Shown here: positions 35,087 to 47,214 of the stretch, piece by piece | Layout: each line of letters starts with the position of its first letter | Position numbering within the stretch: the stretch's first letter is position 1 | The notes under the pieces: generated by a model | Seen by the model: only the letters and a program-made list of their open reading frames with translations | Told to the model about the DNA's origin: nothing | Database searches by the model: none | Made by a program: the position numbers and the translations under genes | Assembly (NCBI RefSeq): GCF_002127325.2 | Contig: NC_035449.2 | Coordinates: forward strand, 82,493,657-82,557,656 | Direction: 5' to 3' | Origin: Helianthus annuus | Lineage: Eukaryota; Streptophyta; Magnoliopsida; Asterales; Asteraceae | DNA: 64,000 bases

Positions 35087-36420
35087 TTTATTATAATTGT
35101 ATTGTTCCATATTTTTAAGTTATTAGTTTGTAAGATTAATACCATTTCGTTATTTATATATTGTATTCATTTTATAACTTCGTTTGATTTTAAAAAAAAT
35201 TATTTGTTTATTTGTTAACAACAATTTGTCACAATCTATCTATCTATACTTTCTATAAAAGGAGAAATCCAAGTGATATAATAAAAGCTGATGTGTCAGC
35301 TAGAGAGCATGTTCAACAAGGCTTTTCTTATGTCATTTTGACATCATAAAGGTTAATATTAAAAGACTTTAAAATTCAAAGATGACCCACATTCACCTTT
35401 TCAACCCACTGCTATCAAACCACTACCCCTCCAAACCTCCAAACATCTGTTATGAATTCAAACCTCTGCATCAAACCACTGCCCATTCAAGTTTCAAAAT
35501 TTAAACATCTGATGTTTCAAAATTGTGGCTCCATGTATATAAGATACATCAAGCTCCACATTCAAAATTCAAACTTCACTTTCAATGCTTCTTCAGACAA
35601 TTCTCAAATCAATAATCAGTAACGATCTCAACTCTCTCTCTCTCTCTCTAAAACTCACTTTCTCTCTCTAAAACTCACGTTCTCTCTCTCAAATCCAGGA
35701 ATCCCAAACACCCGATCATTTCAAAACTTCAATCGAGCTTCTTCTTTGTGCTTGAAGCCTCTACAATCCAAAGAAAGAAAGCCTCTGCAATCTTATGAAA
35801 GCTTTAGCACCATCGCAAGCCCTAGCCACCCCAAATTATACAAAAGCCCTAACAACGACTGCTCATGAGGATTACCAGCAGCGGCGATCGATTTAATCTC
35901 TGAAGCAGCATCCTCCATTGATCTACCGCCATCACTGACGACATCCACCAATTTGGTGACGCTCGAGTATAAAATCGATGTAATTCAACACTTTCTCAAT
36001 GATTTGTTATTGAAAAATTATGAATTGTTGGTTTAATTTCAGTGCTTAGTGATTGTATGGCATCATTCTTGATTCTTGAAACGAAATTATTGATAATTTT
36101 TGGTCACCGGAAAGTTAGAGAAGATGACCAGAGAAGATAAGGTGTAGCCGGAAAAAGTACAATGACTGATCTCTCTTAACATCAAATTTAATTATTTATT
36201 GTGAGTACACTTCTCTTCTTCACATCAAATTTATTTATTTCTTTTTGTTTTGTCAATCGGGATCTGAAATAGGAATAATTTTATCTTTGTTGTTGCTGGT
36301 AGTTAGCTTGAGGGATCGATTGCAGAAATTGTTCTGCCATGAATGAATTGTTGTTAACTGTTTGAACTGGCCGCTGAGATAGAGAATGATGGAGAATCCA
36401 TTCATGACATCATCTGCAGG

Positions 36421-36658
36421 TGGAATCAGACCTTGAGGAGATACACACGTGTTTTCGTCTTTTGAGAAGGTACATATGTAAACTTTAATGTTAAGAAATC
36501 TGGAACATATACACAATGTTTTTCATTTAAGTAGCTGTAACTTCTCATCGGTTGTGGCATCAGGTTGAGTGGCAAGTCTAAACTTTTCTTACAAGTGTAT
36601 AACACAACTCTTCCACACCTTCAGGTAATATGTTTCCATATGCATGTCATAAAAGATA
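36421..36658 (+). repeat. About 240-bp direct repeat, copy 1
   Basis: Starts GGAATCAGACCTTGAGGAGA. About 90 percent similar by eye to 37122-37362, with the same order of AACTTCTCATCGGTTGTGG and CACACCTTCAGGTAAT text. The exon-border-like CAGGTAAT suggests a duplicated exon and intron piece. No product recognised. Confidence 0.75.
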
Positions 36659-37121
36659 GTCTGCAAGTGAATGATAGATAGATACATCAAATAGACAAAT
36701 ACATAGCATGAACATATGCACTTTTCCTATGTATTGCCTAATGCATTGATTTTTTTCTTGTATGAAAGAAAAAAACACCATAAATAAACCAAAATAGCCA
36801 AAAAGAAACTAGAATGTAATGTAATGCATTTGACCATGTGTACATACACAGATATATCCTAATCTTAAAGGATATCACAAAGTGATAATCTGCAGCGGTT
36901 TGTTCATGCATACACTCCCCTTGGTATTCATATTCTTAATCAAACCCTCAGAATCATTCAAAATTGTCTTATTATTCAATTTCAAACCCTCAGAAGTTTA
37001 AGTCAAGTGATTCTCAGATATTGAGATTTTTTTTCAGATATGTATAGCGGAAGCACCGTTGATTGTGATGATAGCATCAGTTGGTTATGCTAGCTTTTAA
37101 AAGAACACGCAGATCTGAAAT

Positions 37122-37362
37122 TGGAATCAGACCTTAAGGAGATACACACGTGTTTTCGTCTTTTGAGAAGGTACATATCTAAACTTTAATGTTATGAAAT
37201 CTGGAACATATACACGCAATGTTTTTCGTTTAAATAGTTGTAACTTCTCATTGGTTGTGGTATCAGGTTGAGTGGAAAGTCTAAACTTTTTTTACAAGTG
37301 CATAACACAACTCTTCCACACCTTCAGGTAATAAGTTTCCATATGCATGTCATAAAAGATTA
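37122..37362 (+). repeat. About 240-bp direct repeat, copy 2
   Basis: Second copy of the 36421-36658 block, about 700 bp downstream. Confidence 0.75.
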
Positions 37363-37429
37363 TTGAATGACGAAATATCAAATTTGTGCGTTAACTGTAA
37401 TAATAGAATGAGATTGGGGGGGGGGGGGG

Positions 37430-38842
37430 TGATCGGAGTGTCGCGCTCCGGTCAAAGATAAGATTTATAAGCCCAAATTACCCTTAACAATGTGTTTGTG
37501 GTAGCAAGGTGTCGAACCAAGAAGAGGATGTGGTTTGTGTGTGGACTCGATTGAATTATTAAAAGTGTCATGATTATGAAGCTTACTAGAATAATTTTGT
37601 GTTTTTGTTTAATTGAAAGATATGATTTTAAACTAGATGAATTGATGAAAATGATTAACAACTACTAATTAACAATTGCAAGAAAATTGGTTACTAGAAC
37701 AATAATAATAAAAAGGAATGACGCCCGGTTTCGGTAATTGCTAACCTAGGGTTTCTACAAGTTTTAGATTCAACTCAAATGCATTCGATTAACGGATTTA
37801 GTGTACCGTAACTTAGGTGCTACTAGCTATCAACGTCCCGAAGAATGGACAAAAAGACACTTTGTAATCAACACAAGTAAATCCTAACGACGACAATGCA
37901 CAATTACATATCACCCTTTCGCAAAGTCATAACTTTTAACATCGTTTGACAATTTACGAATTCGCAACAAATGTAACACTATTGTCAAAAGTTTCAAAAA
38001 CCAAACACAAATTGTCACTAAGTTGAAACAAGAACAATTCGAAACCATAGAATTAACAACTACCTACGCCGGGGTGAAACCGAGATGATTAGCCGCTCAT
38101 GGTTGATGAAGCTTGATCACCAGAAGTTTGGAACACGAATGATGTCATCTTGAAGCTTGTAGGATGAAGGAATGGTAGATGATTAGGGTTTATGGAATGA
38201 TTGATGATGGTGAAGTGGTGAATGGATGGTGAATTAGGGTTATGAAGGAATTGGGGATTGTGAAGAATGATGGTGATGAATCTTGATTCGGGTGTTGTAA
38301 TGTTGGAGAAGATGGAATGGTAGGTGAAAGATGTTTGAATAATGGCTCCCCAATCAAGTTCAAACCTCCAAGAAAGTGTAACTCCCCGAATTGATGGTGA
38401 AAATCCCATTTTAATTCGTCAAACAACACCCAAGACAAACTGCTCGCGGATGACATTTGAGACACCGTCGCCGACGGGTCTTTGGACCGTCGCCGACGGT
38501 ACGTGCTGGCTTGTTTTCTCTCCGACGGCCTATCTGGCTGTCTACGGTCAAAGCAGGCTACGGTGAATTCCACAGGGCGTCGCCGACGGGCTTGTTGGCC
38601 GTCGCCGATGGTGCTCCAAATCTCCAATTCCTGTTTTTCGCGTTTCTTGAGTCTGGTTGACCTGTTTCGCGTTCCGGTGGTTCAGTTTTCGCTCCGGTGA
38701 CCCGTTTAGCTCCCAATTAGCTCCTTAAACTTCACCAGACCTGCAAAACACAAATCCTTTTACAAGTAGGCTATTCAGGATAAAAAGTTATGTAAAAACG
38801 TAAACTTAGACATAAACGACACCGGTTTTCGACCACGCATCA
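37430..38842 (-). mobile_element. 3' LTR of element B
   Basis: 1413 bp, TGATCGG...GCATCA on the plus strand. The palindromic word CCGTCGCCGACGG occurs in a cluster at about 38464-38612, with one more word than the 5' LTR. ORFs here are chance frames. Confidence 0.9.
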
Positions 38843-38879
38843 CATCCCCACACTTGTCTTTTGCTTGCCCTCAAGCAAA
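38843..38879 (-). promoter_or_regulatory. Terminal hairpin plus PPT of element B
   Basis: Minus strand: stem TTTGCTTG, loop AGGG, CAAGCAAA (38860-38879), a few bases, then ACAAGTGTGGGGATG directly against the 3' LTR. The PPT primes plus-strand synthesis. Confidence 0.75.
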
Positions 38880-40724
38880 TCTGTTTTTCACTTTCACGTG
38901 GGTCGAACAATGAATGCACTCCCCATTCCCGAGACGAAGGTTAAGGTCCAATGTCATGCTAAAGTTTAAACTCTTTACAATTTTCAACGTATTTAACGGT
39001 AATGTGATTAAATGCACAAATGGTTCCCCAAGATTAACCCGCCCGTGAAACCAACAATTCATGCACATCCCTCACAATGTTCTCTCCACTCGGTTTATAA
39101 ATTGGCTAATATTTAGAATGTATTATCACTTCAAAGAATATTCACTCAAAACCGATTAGAACACATACCCGCATAAGCTTGCAACTCAATCATTCTCCAC
39201 TATTGATCACGAATACTAAGCACAAGCCAAAAGGTCTTTGAAGGGTTGTAACGGGGCTAGGCTAAGGGTAGGAATTAGGATTTTTTTTAAGTAGCTAAGG
39301 TGATGAAAATTCGATTTTTATTACCAATCACGAACCTAGACAAAACTAAATATAATCACCAACTATAAGGCAACAACTTTCGCCTTTTATTCAACGACTA
39401 CTAACACATCTTTTTGTGTTTTTCTCAATGCCTTTTCAACTCGTTTTCATAACATTCTCTGATTTTTTTTTGTAAACAATCAAAAACAACTATACAAATG
39501 CAATTCCTACAATCGAATTTTCATCACACGGGTTTAAAAGAAAGAGTTTAACGATTATGGGCTATAGGGTGGTCAAACGAAAGGTTAAGGCTCAAAATGG
39601 GCGACTAGGGGATTTATATGGGTACGGATAGATAAATGGTTTTAAGAGAAAAGGTTTACCTAATGCCTTAATCATTCTCTTGCTTGTATTCGGTCTATAG
39701 TCTCAAACGTATCAAAAGTTGCAAGTTCTACAATATATGACTAATGGTCCACTCAACAAAGAAACATAGGTATGTGATCTATGATATAAAAGTGGCTCAA
39801 GACCTCACATATCTAAAAGGGTATGGTATGTGATATGCATAAACTACTAGTTTCTTAGGCGGATTATTCCCAAATAACCACCCACTAAATACCCGTCATG
39901 CTATTAACTTGAACTTGACCATGACAAAAGACCAAATGGGGTGTGACATCCCTCATTGACTTAGTTAACTGTTCTTTTAAGATCGCTTTTTAGACAAGAT
40001 ATTTTGAAAATTTTTTGAAATTTTCACCCATCCCCACACTTGAGGTAAACATTGTCCTCAATGTGTAGTGTTTAAATGAACGGGTCAAAAACGAAAATTT
40101 TTACTACTCCCCCATCCCCACACTTGAAGTACATATTGTCCTCAATGTGTGAAAACTAGAGTATTAGATGCACAAGGGATGTGACACGGCTAATTCCCCC
40201 AAATTTTCACCCCGGAAATAAAATACAAAAATACACTCCACTTATTGCTAAACTAAGAATCAAGGTAAAAAGGAAACGCATGCACCTGATTTTTCGCTTG
40301 ATGCCCATATCTTCTTCTTCTATTCATAAAACCGGTTGTCTCTCGAACAACATATACCTACAAATTCTAACCCTTGTGTAGAAGCATGCTTCTCACAACC
40401 ATTGAAATTTGTTAGGAGTTTAGTTCTACCGTTTTTATAAAAGTATTACCAAGTCATGCGTTAAATTACCTTGATTTTTGTGGAAAAATAAATTACAACA
40501 ACAACAAACCTAACTCACTTTCGTAGGAATCACGGTTGCATTAAGCTCATGCAACAAGCCCTTTTAAACCCCCCAATAGCTTAGGAGGACGAGAGGTCTC
40601 GTGAGGGTTATATAGGGAACACACCCACAACGTTCATTTAACTAGGCAAGAATTTAAATAACAAAACGAAAATAACGAAAACAAAATAATATACAACAAC
40701 AACAACAAAAGACATACCTCGCCT
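38880..40724 (-). other. 3' untranslated region of element B
   Basis: Noncoding. It contains two internal hairpin plus PPT-like modules. One has stem ACATTG/CAATGT with loop AGGA (40049-40064) and AAGTGTGGGGATG (about 40029-40041). The other has stem CACATTG/CAATATG with loop AGGA (40132-40149) and AAGTGTGGGGATGGGGG (about 40109-40125). These sit about 1.2-1.3 kb from the true PPT, a spacing like that in A and C. Confidence 0.65.
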
Positions 40725-42500
40725 CTACCGCTGATATCTCTCATTAGGGTTCACTGGCGGGTTCGGCTGGTACGGATAACCAGTGAGGGCCTCAAACATA
40801 TCCTTGTAGTTATCTAGCGGGCTTGACTCTTGTTGAGGTGGCGGTTGGTACGGCATCGGAACGAAACTCGAGCCGACTGCCTCGGGCCAATGAGGGGTTG
40901 GATCGGATGGCCCTTGCGGATGAGGAAGGTTGGGGTAATCGGTCCACCCCGAATGTTCAACATATAGGAAACCGGCTTGATAATCTCTTTGATGTCGCTC
41001 TTGGTCATGGAGCACCTTGAAGTTATTAATCTCCATCTGGTTAGAGAAGGCCAACGCTCCCCATCGGCGTTGGTCCAACTCTCTTTGTGCGGTTTGGCGC
41101 CTAGCCTCCTCTTCTTCCCATGCCCGTCTGTGGGCCCTTTCTTCCTCTTGCAACTGTATCATGCGTTCCATTTGTGACTGTTGTAACGCATGTTACAGCT
41201 GTTGTTCCTCCAACTGCTTTTCCACCCTCTCGCGGAAAGATGCTTGAAAACCCCATTGTTGCTGCGAGTACGCCCCTTGCGCCTCTTCCCATTCTCTCCT
41301 ACTAGCATGGTACTCTCTTGCTTCACCAATACCCGCCGACACATTGTCGTAGACTGCTTATTGCCCACGGGTCCACAACCGGTATGACGGAATTTGCCTT
41401 TGATTCACAAAATCTGCCACATTGGCAGAGATTTCCCTATGTTGTTTCCTGTACCTACGCCTCGGTCCCAGTGGACCGGAAGGATCAGTCTCCTCCTCAA
41501 CATCGGGCATCTCCTCATCGCCCTCTTCTTCATCACCTTCTTCATCACCCTCTTTGTCATTGAACCGATAGCTATCTCCTTGTTCATCTTCAACCGTGTG
41601 CAAATGCCCAAAAACTTTCACGGTTATTTTCCAATTTCGCCTCATAGCGGCGAAGCTGAACTGATCAATGGGCTTAGACACCCACAGTGAGTCTTGAGGC
41701 AATGCATTCTGTTGGAGAATCATGGCGCTAATCAACCTTGCATAGGGAATCATCTTCCGTTTAAATGATTCCCATGTATCCCATGTGTTGATCATCACAA
41801 TTTGACGCCACGAGAGCTTGGGCGTCCCATATAACAATGCATGCAAAACCCGACAGTCGGGTGCCTTCACCGTTCCACGGTCTCCGAACCGTACCATAAT
41901 GTTCTCTAACGAGATACCTTGAAGTATCTTTCCCATCAAAGACAAATCGGTTCTTGAATCACTTGCACCCGCAGAACCCGGTAGTGTGTCCTCTAAAAGC
42001 CTCACTGGATCAGCGTCGTTTTTCTTGTTGTCCAAAAATTGATCATACCCATAGTAGTCATAAGCTTCGACCCCAAGCGAGTCAAATCTCGCAATAGCAT
42101 TCATATGCTCGAAGGACATGATCATTTGATATTTTCCAATGTTACCGATCGATTGCCACCTATGAGCCGGCCTATCAGAGTGTTCAAAACGAAGGGTAGA
42201 TAGCCATTCACAAACAGCCCCCAAGTATACCCGAGTGGTGATGTCATCGCACCAATCAATAACTCGCTCCCGACCAATCTTTTCGAACCTTTGCACCATA
42301 CCAATCTTTCGGAACTCCTCAATATCTACCGTACGCTCACAAACCGCTCTCTCGGGTACGGGTTTTGAAATACCCGTAACCATCTTCATCTTCCACATCT
42401 TAGCTTCTAGCTTCTTATTTTTGTACCGAGAGAGAGCTTTTGTTTTCTCATCTTTCCATGCCGCAGCTGACCTACTATTCTTTGCTTCTTCCCAATTCAA
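40725..42500 (-). pseudogene. Env-position ORF of element B (Athila ORF1-like)
   Basis: The main frame 42500-41358 (380 codons) continues in the same frame to 40725 across two in-frame TAA codons (near 41355 and 41200). The N-terminal half is basic (SRYKNKKLEAKMWKMK). A globular middle contains WCDDITTRVYLGAVCEWLS and HALLYGTPKLSWRQIVMI. An acidic Glu-rich stretch follows (about 340-360), then a Glu/Arg/Gln coiled coil (ERMIQLQEEERAHRRAWEEE) and a Pro/Tyr-rich tail. Its position after integrase matches Athila ORF1/env-like. I see no signal peptide or membrane span, so envelope function is doubtful. Element A has a related ORF. Confidence 0.6.
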
Positions 42501-43932
42501 ATCTTGTCGTTCAAGTTGGCCATCGCCCTCTTCTACGTTACTTAGTTGTTCTCAACGTCTTTGATATACCCCGGAGCCCGAACCGGCTCCCGGAGATGAA
42601 CCTTAACCGGAGGTATTTGCTTTCTTGCTTCCTCAGAACATGGCTACAATCAAAAGACAAAGACAACAACAATTAGTATACCCCAAATTTTCAAACAATC
42701 TCAAACTTTGAACATAGTATGTAATGTTGATTTTCAATCAAAATTTAGATGCAAAATCGCCTTTTTAAACTTTTAAAGTCACTCATTTTATCATCTATAT
42801 CAATTAAACATGTTTAATCATAAAATTTCTAGAAAAGATTCATGGTTTCAACAATGTTCAACATCACTACTATGTTCAATCATGCAAAAGTCTAGTGTAA
42901 TTACATCACCAAGACTAAAGCATGCTCAAATCCCACCCAAATCAAGCAAACATTCTTAAATTTATACTAAAACATCCTATATTGTGATAAACAACCTACT
43001 CTTAAACAATAAGCTTAAAATTTCAGAAGAAATCAACAATTTATATGACAATCAAGTATAAATTAAGTGAAAGTTCATACCTTTGGTGAAGATTAACAAG
43101 AAGAACTATGAAAAAGTGTAAAGCAAAGTACTTTGATGAACACCCTCAAAAACCCTAAAATTTCGTGCCCAGAAATCTTGTAAACGAGCAAGAATTAATG
43201 GAAACCGTTATGGGGGTTTTGTTCCTCTCGGAAAATTACTCAAGATAGGCTCAAGAATCACTCGATTTGGGTAAGAATTGAAGAAGTTATGAGTGAGAGA
43301 AGGATTAGGGTTCTTGAGGTGCAAAGTGAAGAAGATGAGTTGCAAGAAGGAGGAGTAATACGTATGGATCTGCTAAATGAAGTTAGGTGGGCATGTGATA
43401 AGGTTTCTAAGACTTTTGTATGGTTAAAACCGTGTTTTGAACGAGTTTAAAAATGGTTAAAAGGGTTTGGGTTCGAGTCTTGGGCTACAAATGTGGGCGA
43501 CGGAGATTTCTGGGGACCGTAGGCGACGCACCATGTCACCGTCGGCGACGGTGCATAGATTTTCCATTTTTATTTTTATTATTATTATTTTTTTATGAAA
43601 AATATGAGGAATTTTGTGCACTTTTTCTAAAGGGACTATGTATATACAAAAATCCTAAAAATTATTAAAAATCTTTTTGTGAATTTTTATAAGTTAAAAT
43701 TTTTAAACGCAATAACCGTCAACGGCCCTACCACCCCCCAAAAAATCGTGTATTGTCCTCAATGCACATAACAAAGCCTAAACACATACCTTGTGTCTTC
43801 ATGACCCGTTCGGAATGTCCGGACTTCACACAATCAAGAGAGATTAGTATCAAACGAAAAACGATTATATCTAAAACACACAAACAATTAAATAATTATA
43901 CATAACTTTACACAAAATGTTACCGGTCCTTA
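42501..43932 (-). other. Noncoding gap between integrase and env-position ORF of B
   Basis: AT-rich. It contains a CCGTCGGCGACGG word pair near 43497-43557, the word of the B LTR. At 43748-43767 a hairpin GTGCATTG, loop AGGA, CAATACAC (minus strand) is followed by a purine tract GGGGGGTGG (about 43729-43745), resembling the PPT modules. A promoter or splice acceptor for the ORF may lie here. Confidence 0.5.
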
Positions 43933-46094
43933 TCACTCGACCCCATAAACCGGTATGCTTACCACGAAGCTCACCGATTCTTTATTTTCATCTACCTTTT
44001 CGTTACCGTCGAGAAACGGTTTTAGCCGATGACCATTTACCGTTTGCCGTACCCCATCCTTCGGGTCCTCAATAGTAACATCACCTAATTGTCCGACCCG
44101 GGTGATAACATATGGTCCCATCCATTTGCTCTGGAGCTTTCCGGGAAAGAACTTGAGTTTCGAATTGTAAAGCCACACCTTTTGGCCCACCTCGAACTCT
44201 TTCTTTCTCAACTTGGCATCATGCGCCTTCTTCATCCCATCCTTGTACTTAGACGCGCATTCATATGCCATTTCCCTGAGCTCCTCCAATTCACACAACT
44301 TGAGCTTCCGTTCCTTACCTGCATCATCATATTGAACATTAACTTCCTTAATGGCCCATAATGATTTGTGCACAAGTTCAACCGGTAAATGACAATTTTT
44401 ACCATAAACCAACCGGTAAGGTGTGGTGCCTATGGGTGTCTTATGTGCCATACGGTAGGCCCATAAAGCATCGTTCAACTTAATTGAGCAATCCTTACGG
44501 TCCGCCCGCACGGTCTTTTGCAAAATCTCTTTGATTTGCCTATTTGACACCTCAACTTGCCCGCTTGTTTGCGGATGATAGGGGGTAGCAATCCTATGGT
44601 CAACACCAAACCGTTTTGTGCATCATCATATTGAACATTAACTTCCTTAATGGCCCATAATGATTTGTGCACAAGTTCAACCGGTAAATGACAATTTTTA
44701 CCATAAACCAACCGGTAAGGTGTGGTGCCTATGGGTGTCTTATGTGCCGTACGGTAGGCCCATAAAGCATCGTTCAACTTAATTGACCAATCCTTACGGT
44801 CCGCCCGCACGGTCTTTTGCAAAATCTCTTTGATTTGCCTATTTGACACCTCAACTTGCCCGCTTGTTTGCGGATGATAGGGGGTAGCAATCCTATGGTC
44901 AACACCAAACCGTTTTAAAAGTTTTCCAAACCGAAAATTTTTAAAATGAGATCCCCCATATGACACGGGAGGAATCCCAAACCTTGAGAAAATATTGGTT
45001 TGGACAAAGTTACACACTACAGAATGGTCGTTTCTCTTGGTGGCTATTGCTTCGACCCATTTTGACACATAGTCAACGACCACCAAGATGTACAAGTTGT
45101 CATAAGAATTGGGGAATGGGCCCATGAAATCAATACCCCATACATCGAAAACATCGACTAGAAGGATTGGTTGCATTGGCATCTCGTCCCTTTTTGAAAT
45201 GCCCCCTAATTTTTGACATTCTATACAATTTTTGGCAAACTCATTTGCATCTTTAAAAATAGTAGGCCAATAAAGACCACTATTTAACACGTTATGACCC
45301 GTTTTGTGACCACTAAAATGGCCACCACATGCAAATGAGTGTAAATGTTGCAACACGCTTGGAATCTCTTCATCGTCTATGCATCTTCGTATCACTTGAT
45401 CCGCACATTCCTTCCACAAGTGCGGTTCTTCCAACCGGTAGTACTTGATTTGAGACATGAAGTGTTGCCTCTTCCGTGTATCCCAATGTGCTGGCATATC
45501 ACCTGTAACAAGATAATTGACAATGTTAGCATACCATGGCAATTTATCTAATTTCATTATGTGCTCATCTGGGAAAGACTCATTGATCTCTAAAGACTTT
45601 GGATCCTCTTCGGCCGTCAACCGGGACAAATGGTCCGCTACCACATTCTCGATACCCTTTTTGTCCCGTATCTCCAAATCGAACTCTTGGAGCAACAACA
45701 CCCACCGGATCAACCTTGGCTTTGCATCCTTCTTCTCCATGAGGTACCTAACTGCAGTGTGATCAGAATAAATAATCACTTTACTACCCCATATATAAGA
45801 CCGAAATTTATCCAATGCATATACCACCGCATGTAGCTCTTTTTCGGTGGTGGTGTAATTCAATTGTGCATCCGAAAGAGTCTTACTTGCGTAGTATATG
45901 GCAACGGGTTTCTTATCGACCCGTTGTCCCAACACGGCCCCCACCGCATAATCACTTGCATTGCACATTATTTCAAAAGGTAAAGACCAATTTGGCGATT
46001 GCAGGATTGGGGCCTCAACTAACTTCTCTTTCAAATTGTTAAAAACATTTTGGCAATTTTCATTAAAATCAAACGGTTGGTCTTTTAACAACAA
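43933..46094 (-). pseudogene. RNase H and integrase of element B, with internal duplication
   Basis: The frame 46094-44475 carries RNase H ([43 protein letters not shown]) and integrase: zinc domain ending CIECQK, core D in [12 protein letters not shown] and E in [14 protein letters not shown]. The second catalytic Asp region reads [10 protein letters not shown], so the expected D is missing. The tail continues at 44550-43933. A 299-bp tandem duplication (44321-44619 and 44620-44918) repeats the segment from the integrase E region to SLWAIKEVN; 299 is not a multiple of three, so it also shifts the frame. An apparent one-base insertion near 46100 separates this from RT. Confidence 0.85.
44321..44918. 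repeat. 299-bp tandem duplication inside B integrase
   Basis: Units 44321-44619 and 44620-44918, both starting GCATCATCATATTGAAC and almost identical by eye (one visible change gives AYRM against AYRT in translation). The high identity means the duplication is younger than the element's insertion. Confidence 0.9.
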
Positions 46095-46095
46095 A

Positions 46096-47214
46096 TTACA
46101 TAAAAGGCTTGGTTATATCACTAAAACCCTTAATAAATCGCTGATAAAACCCCGCGTGACCTAGAAAAGACCTAACACCTTTAACAGTCGTGGGATACGG
46201 TAAAGTAGATATAACTTGTACCTTAGCACGATCAACCTCTATCCCACGACTTGACACCACGTGTCCCAACACGATTCCCTCTTGAACCATAAAATGGCTC
46301 TTTTCCCAACTTAGGACCAAACTAGTCTCAACACATCTTTTTAACACTTTATCTAGTTGGTCCAAACAAGCCTCAAAAGATGATCCAAAAATTGAGAAAT
46401 CATCCATGAAGATTTCCAAAGACTTTCCCACCATATCTGAGAAGATACTCATCATGCACCTTGGGAATGTGGCGGGAGCGTTACATAATCCGAACGGCAT
46501 TCGCCTAAATGCGAAAGTGTCGTAGGGGCAAGTAAACGTGGTCTTTGCTTGGTCTTCTAGATGGATGGCAATTTGGTTATAACCAGAATAGCCATCTAGG
46601 AAGCAATAAAATTTTTGTCCCGACAATTTCTCAACTATTTGATCTATGAACGGTAAAGGAAAATGATCTTTGGAAGTTGCGGTATTCAACTTCCTATAAT
46701 CAATGCAAATTCGCCACCCGGTTACCGGCCGAGTGGCTACCTCTTCACCTGCGTCATTTTTGACGACTTGTATTCCCGCTTTCTTGGGAACCGTCTGTGT
46801 TGAGCTCACCCATTGGCTATCCGAGATCGGGTAAATGATACCCGCATCGAGCCATTTCAGCACTTCTTTCTTCACCACCTCCCGCATATTCGGATTTAAT
46901 CTCCGTTGTGCATCTTGAACAGGAGTCACATTCTCTTCCGTGATGATTTTGTGCATCACCACCGAGGGACTAATACCCTTCAAATCCGAAATGGTCCATT
47001 CAATCGCCGCCCGATTGGTGACCAACACCTCCATCAACTCTTCCTCTTGCTCCACGGTTAAATTTGATGAAATAATAACCGGGAGTGTATTGCCATCACC
47101 AACATAAGCATACTTGAGATGCTTCGGCAATGCCTTCAACTCGACCTCCGGAGGCTCTACTAAAGACGGCTTCAATTTAGTATCAATGCTCTCCGGTAAA
47201 CTTGGTGCGTCCAT
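46096..47214 (-). pseudogene. Reverse transcriptase of element B
   Basis: Ty3/gypsy RT: CIDYRKLNTATSKDHFPLPF, FLDGYSGYNQIAI, MPFGLCNAPATF and active site FMDDFSIFGSSF (near 46400). It ends [17 protein letters not shown] and then shifts frame near 46100. It begins in a different frame from the protease (shift near 47200). The domain itself is complete. Confidence 0.9.

Larger units (their letters stand above)
35236..37429 (+). mobile_element. Right Helitron-like element, proximal part
   Basis: Begins TCTATCTATCTATACTTTCT; its first about 450 bp are homologous in reverse orientation to 26290-26835, with a (TC)n run near 35636. Then come splice-like and leader-like stretches with no protein I can name. 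It is interrupted at 37429 by element B and, with B removed, would run into 52119 onward. The gene fragments there may belong to it. The Helitron call rests on the 5' end only. Confidence 0.4.

Noticed and set aside
38089..38627. Conserved ORFs in both B LTRs (also 51410-51786) as a gene
   Set aside because: They are the same LTR sequence twice, with simple GATGGTGATG-type repeats giving His/Ser-rich text.
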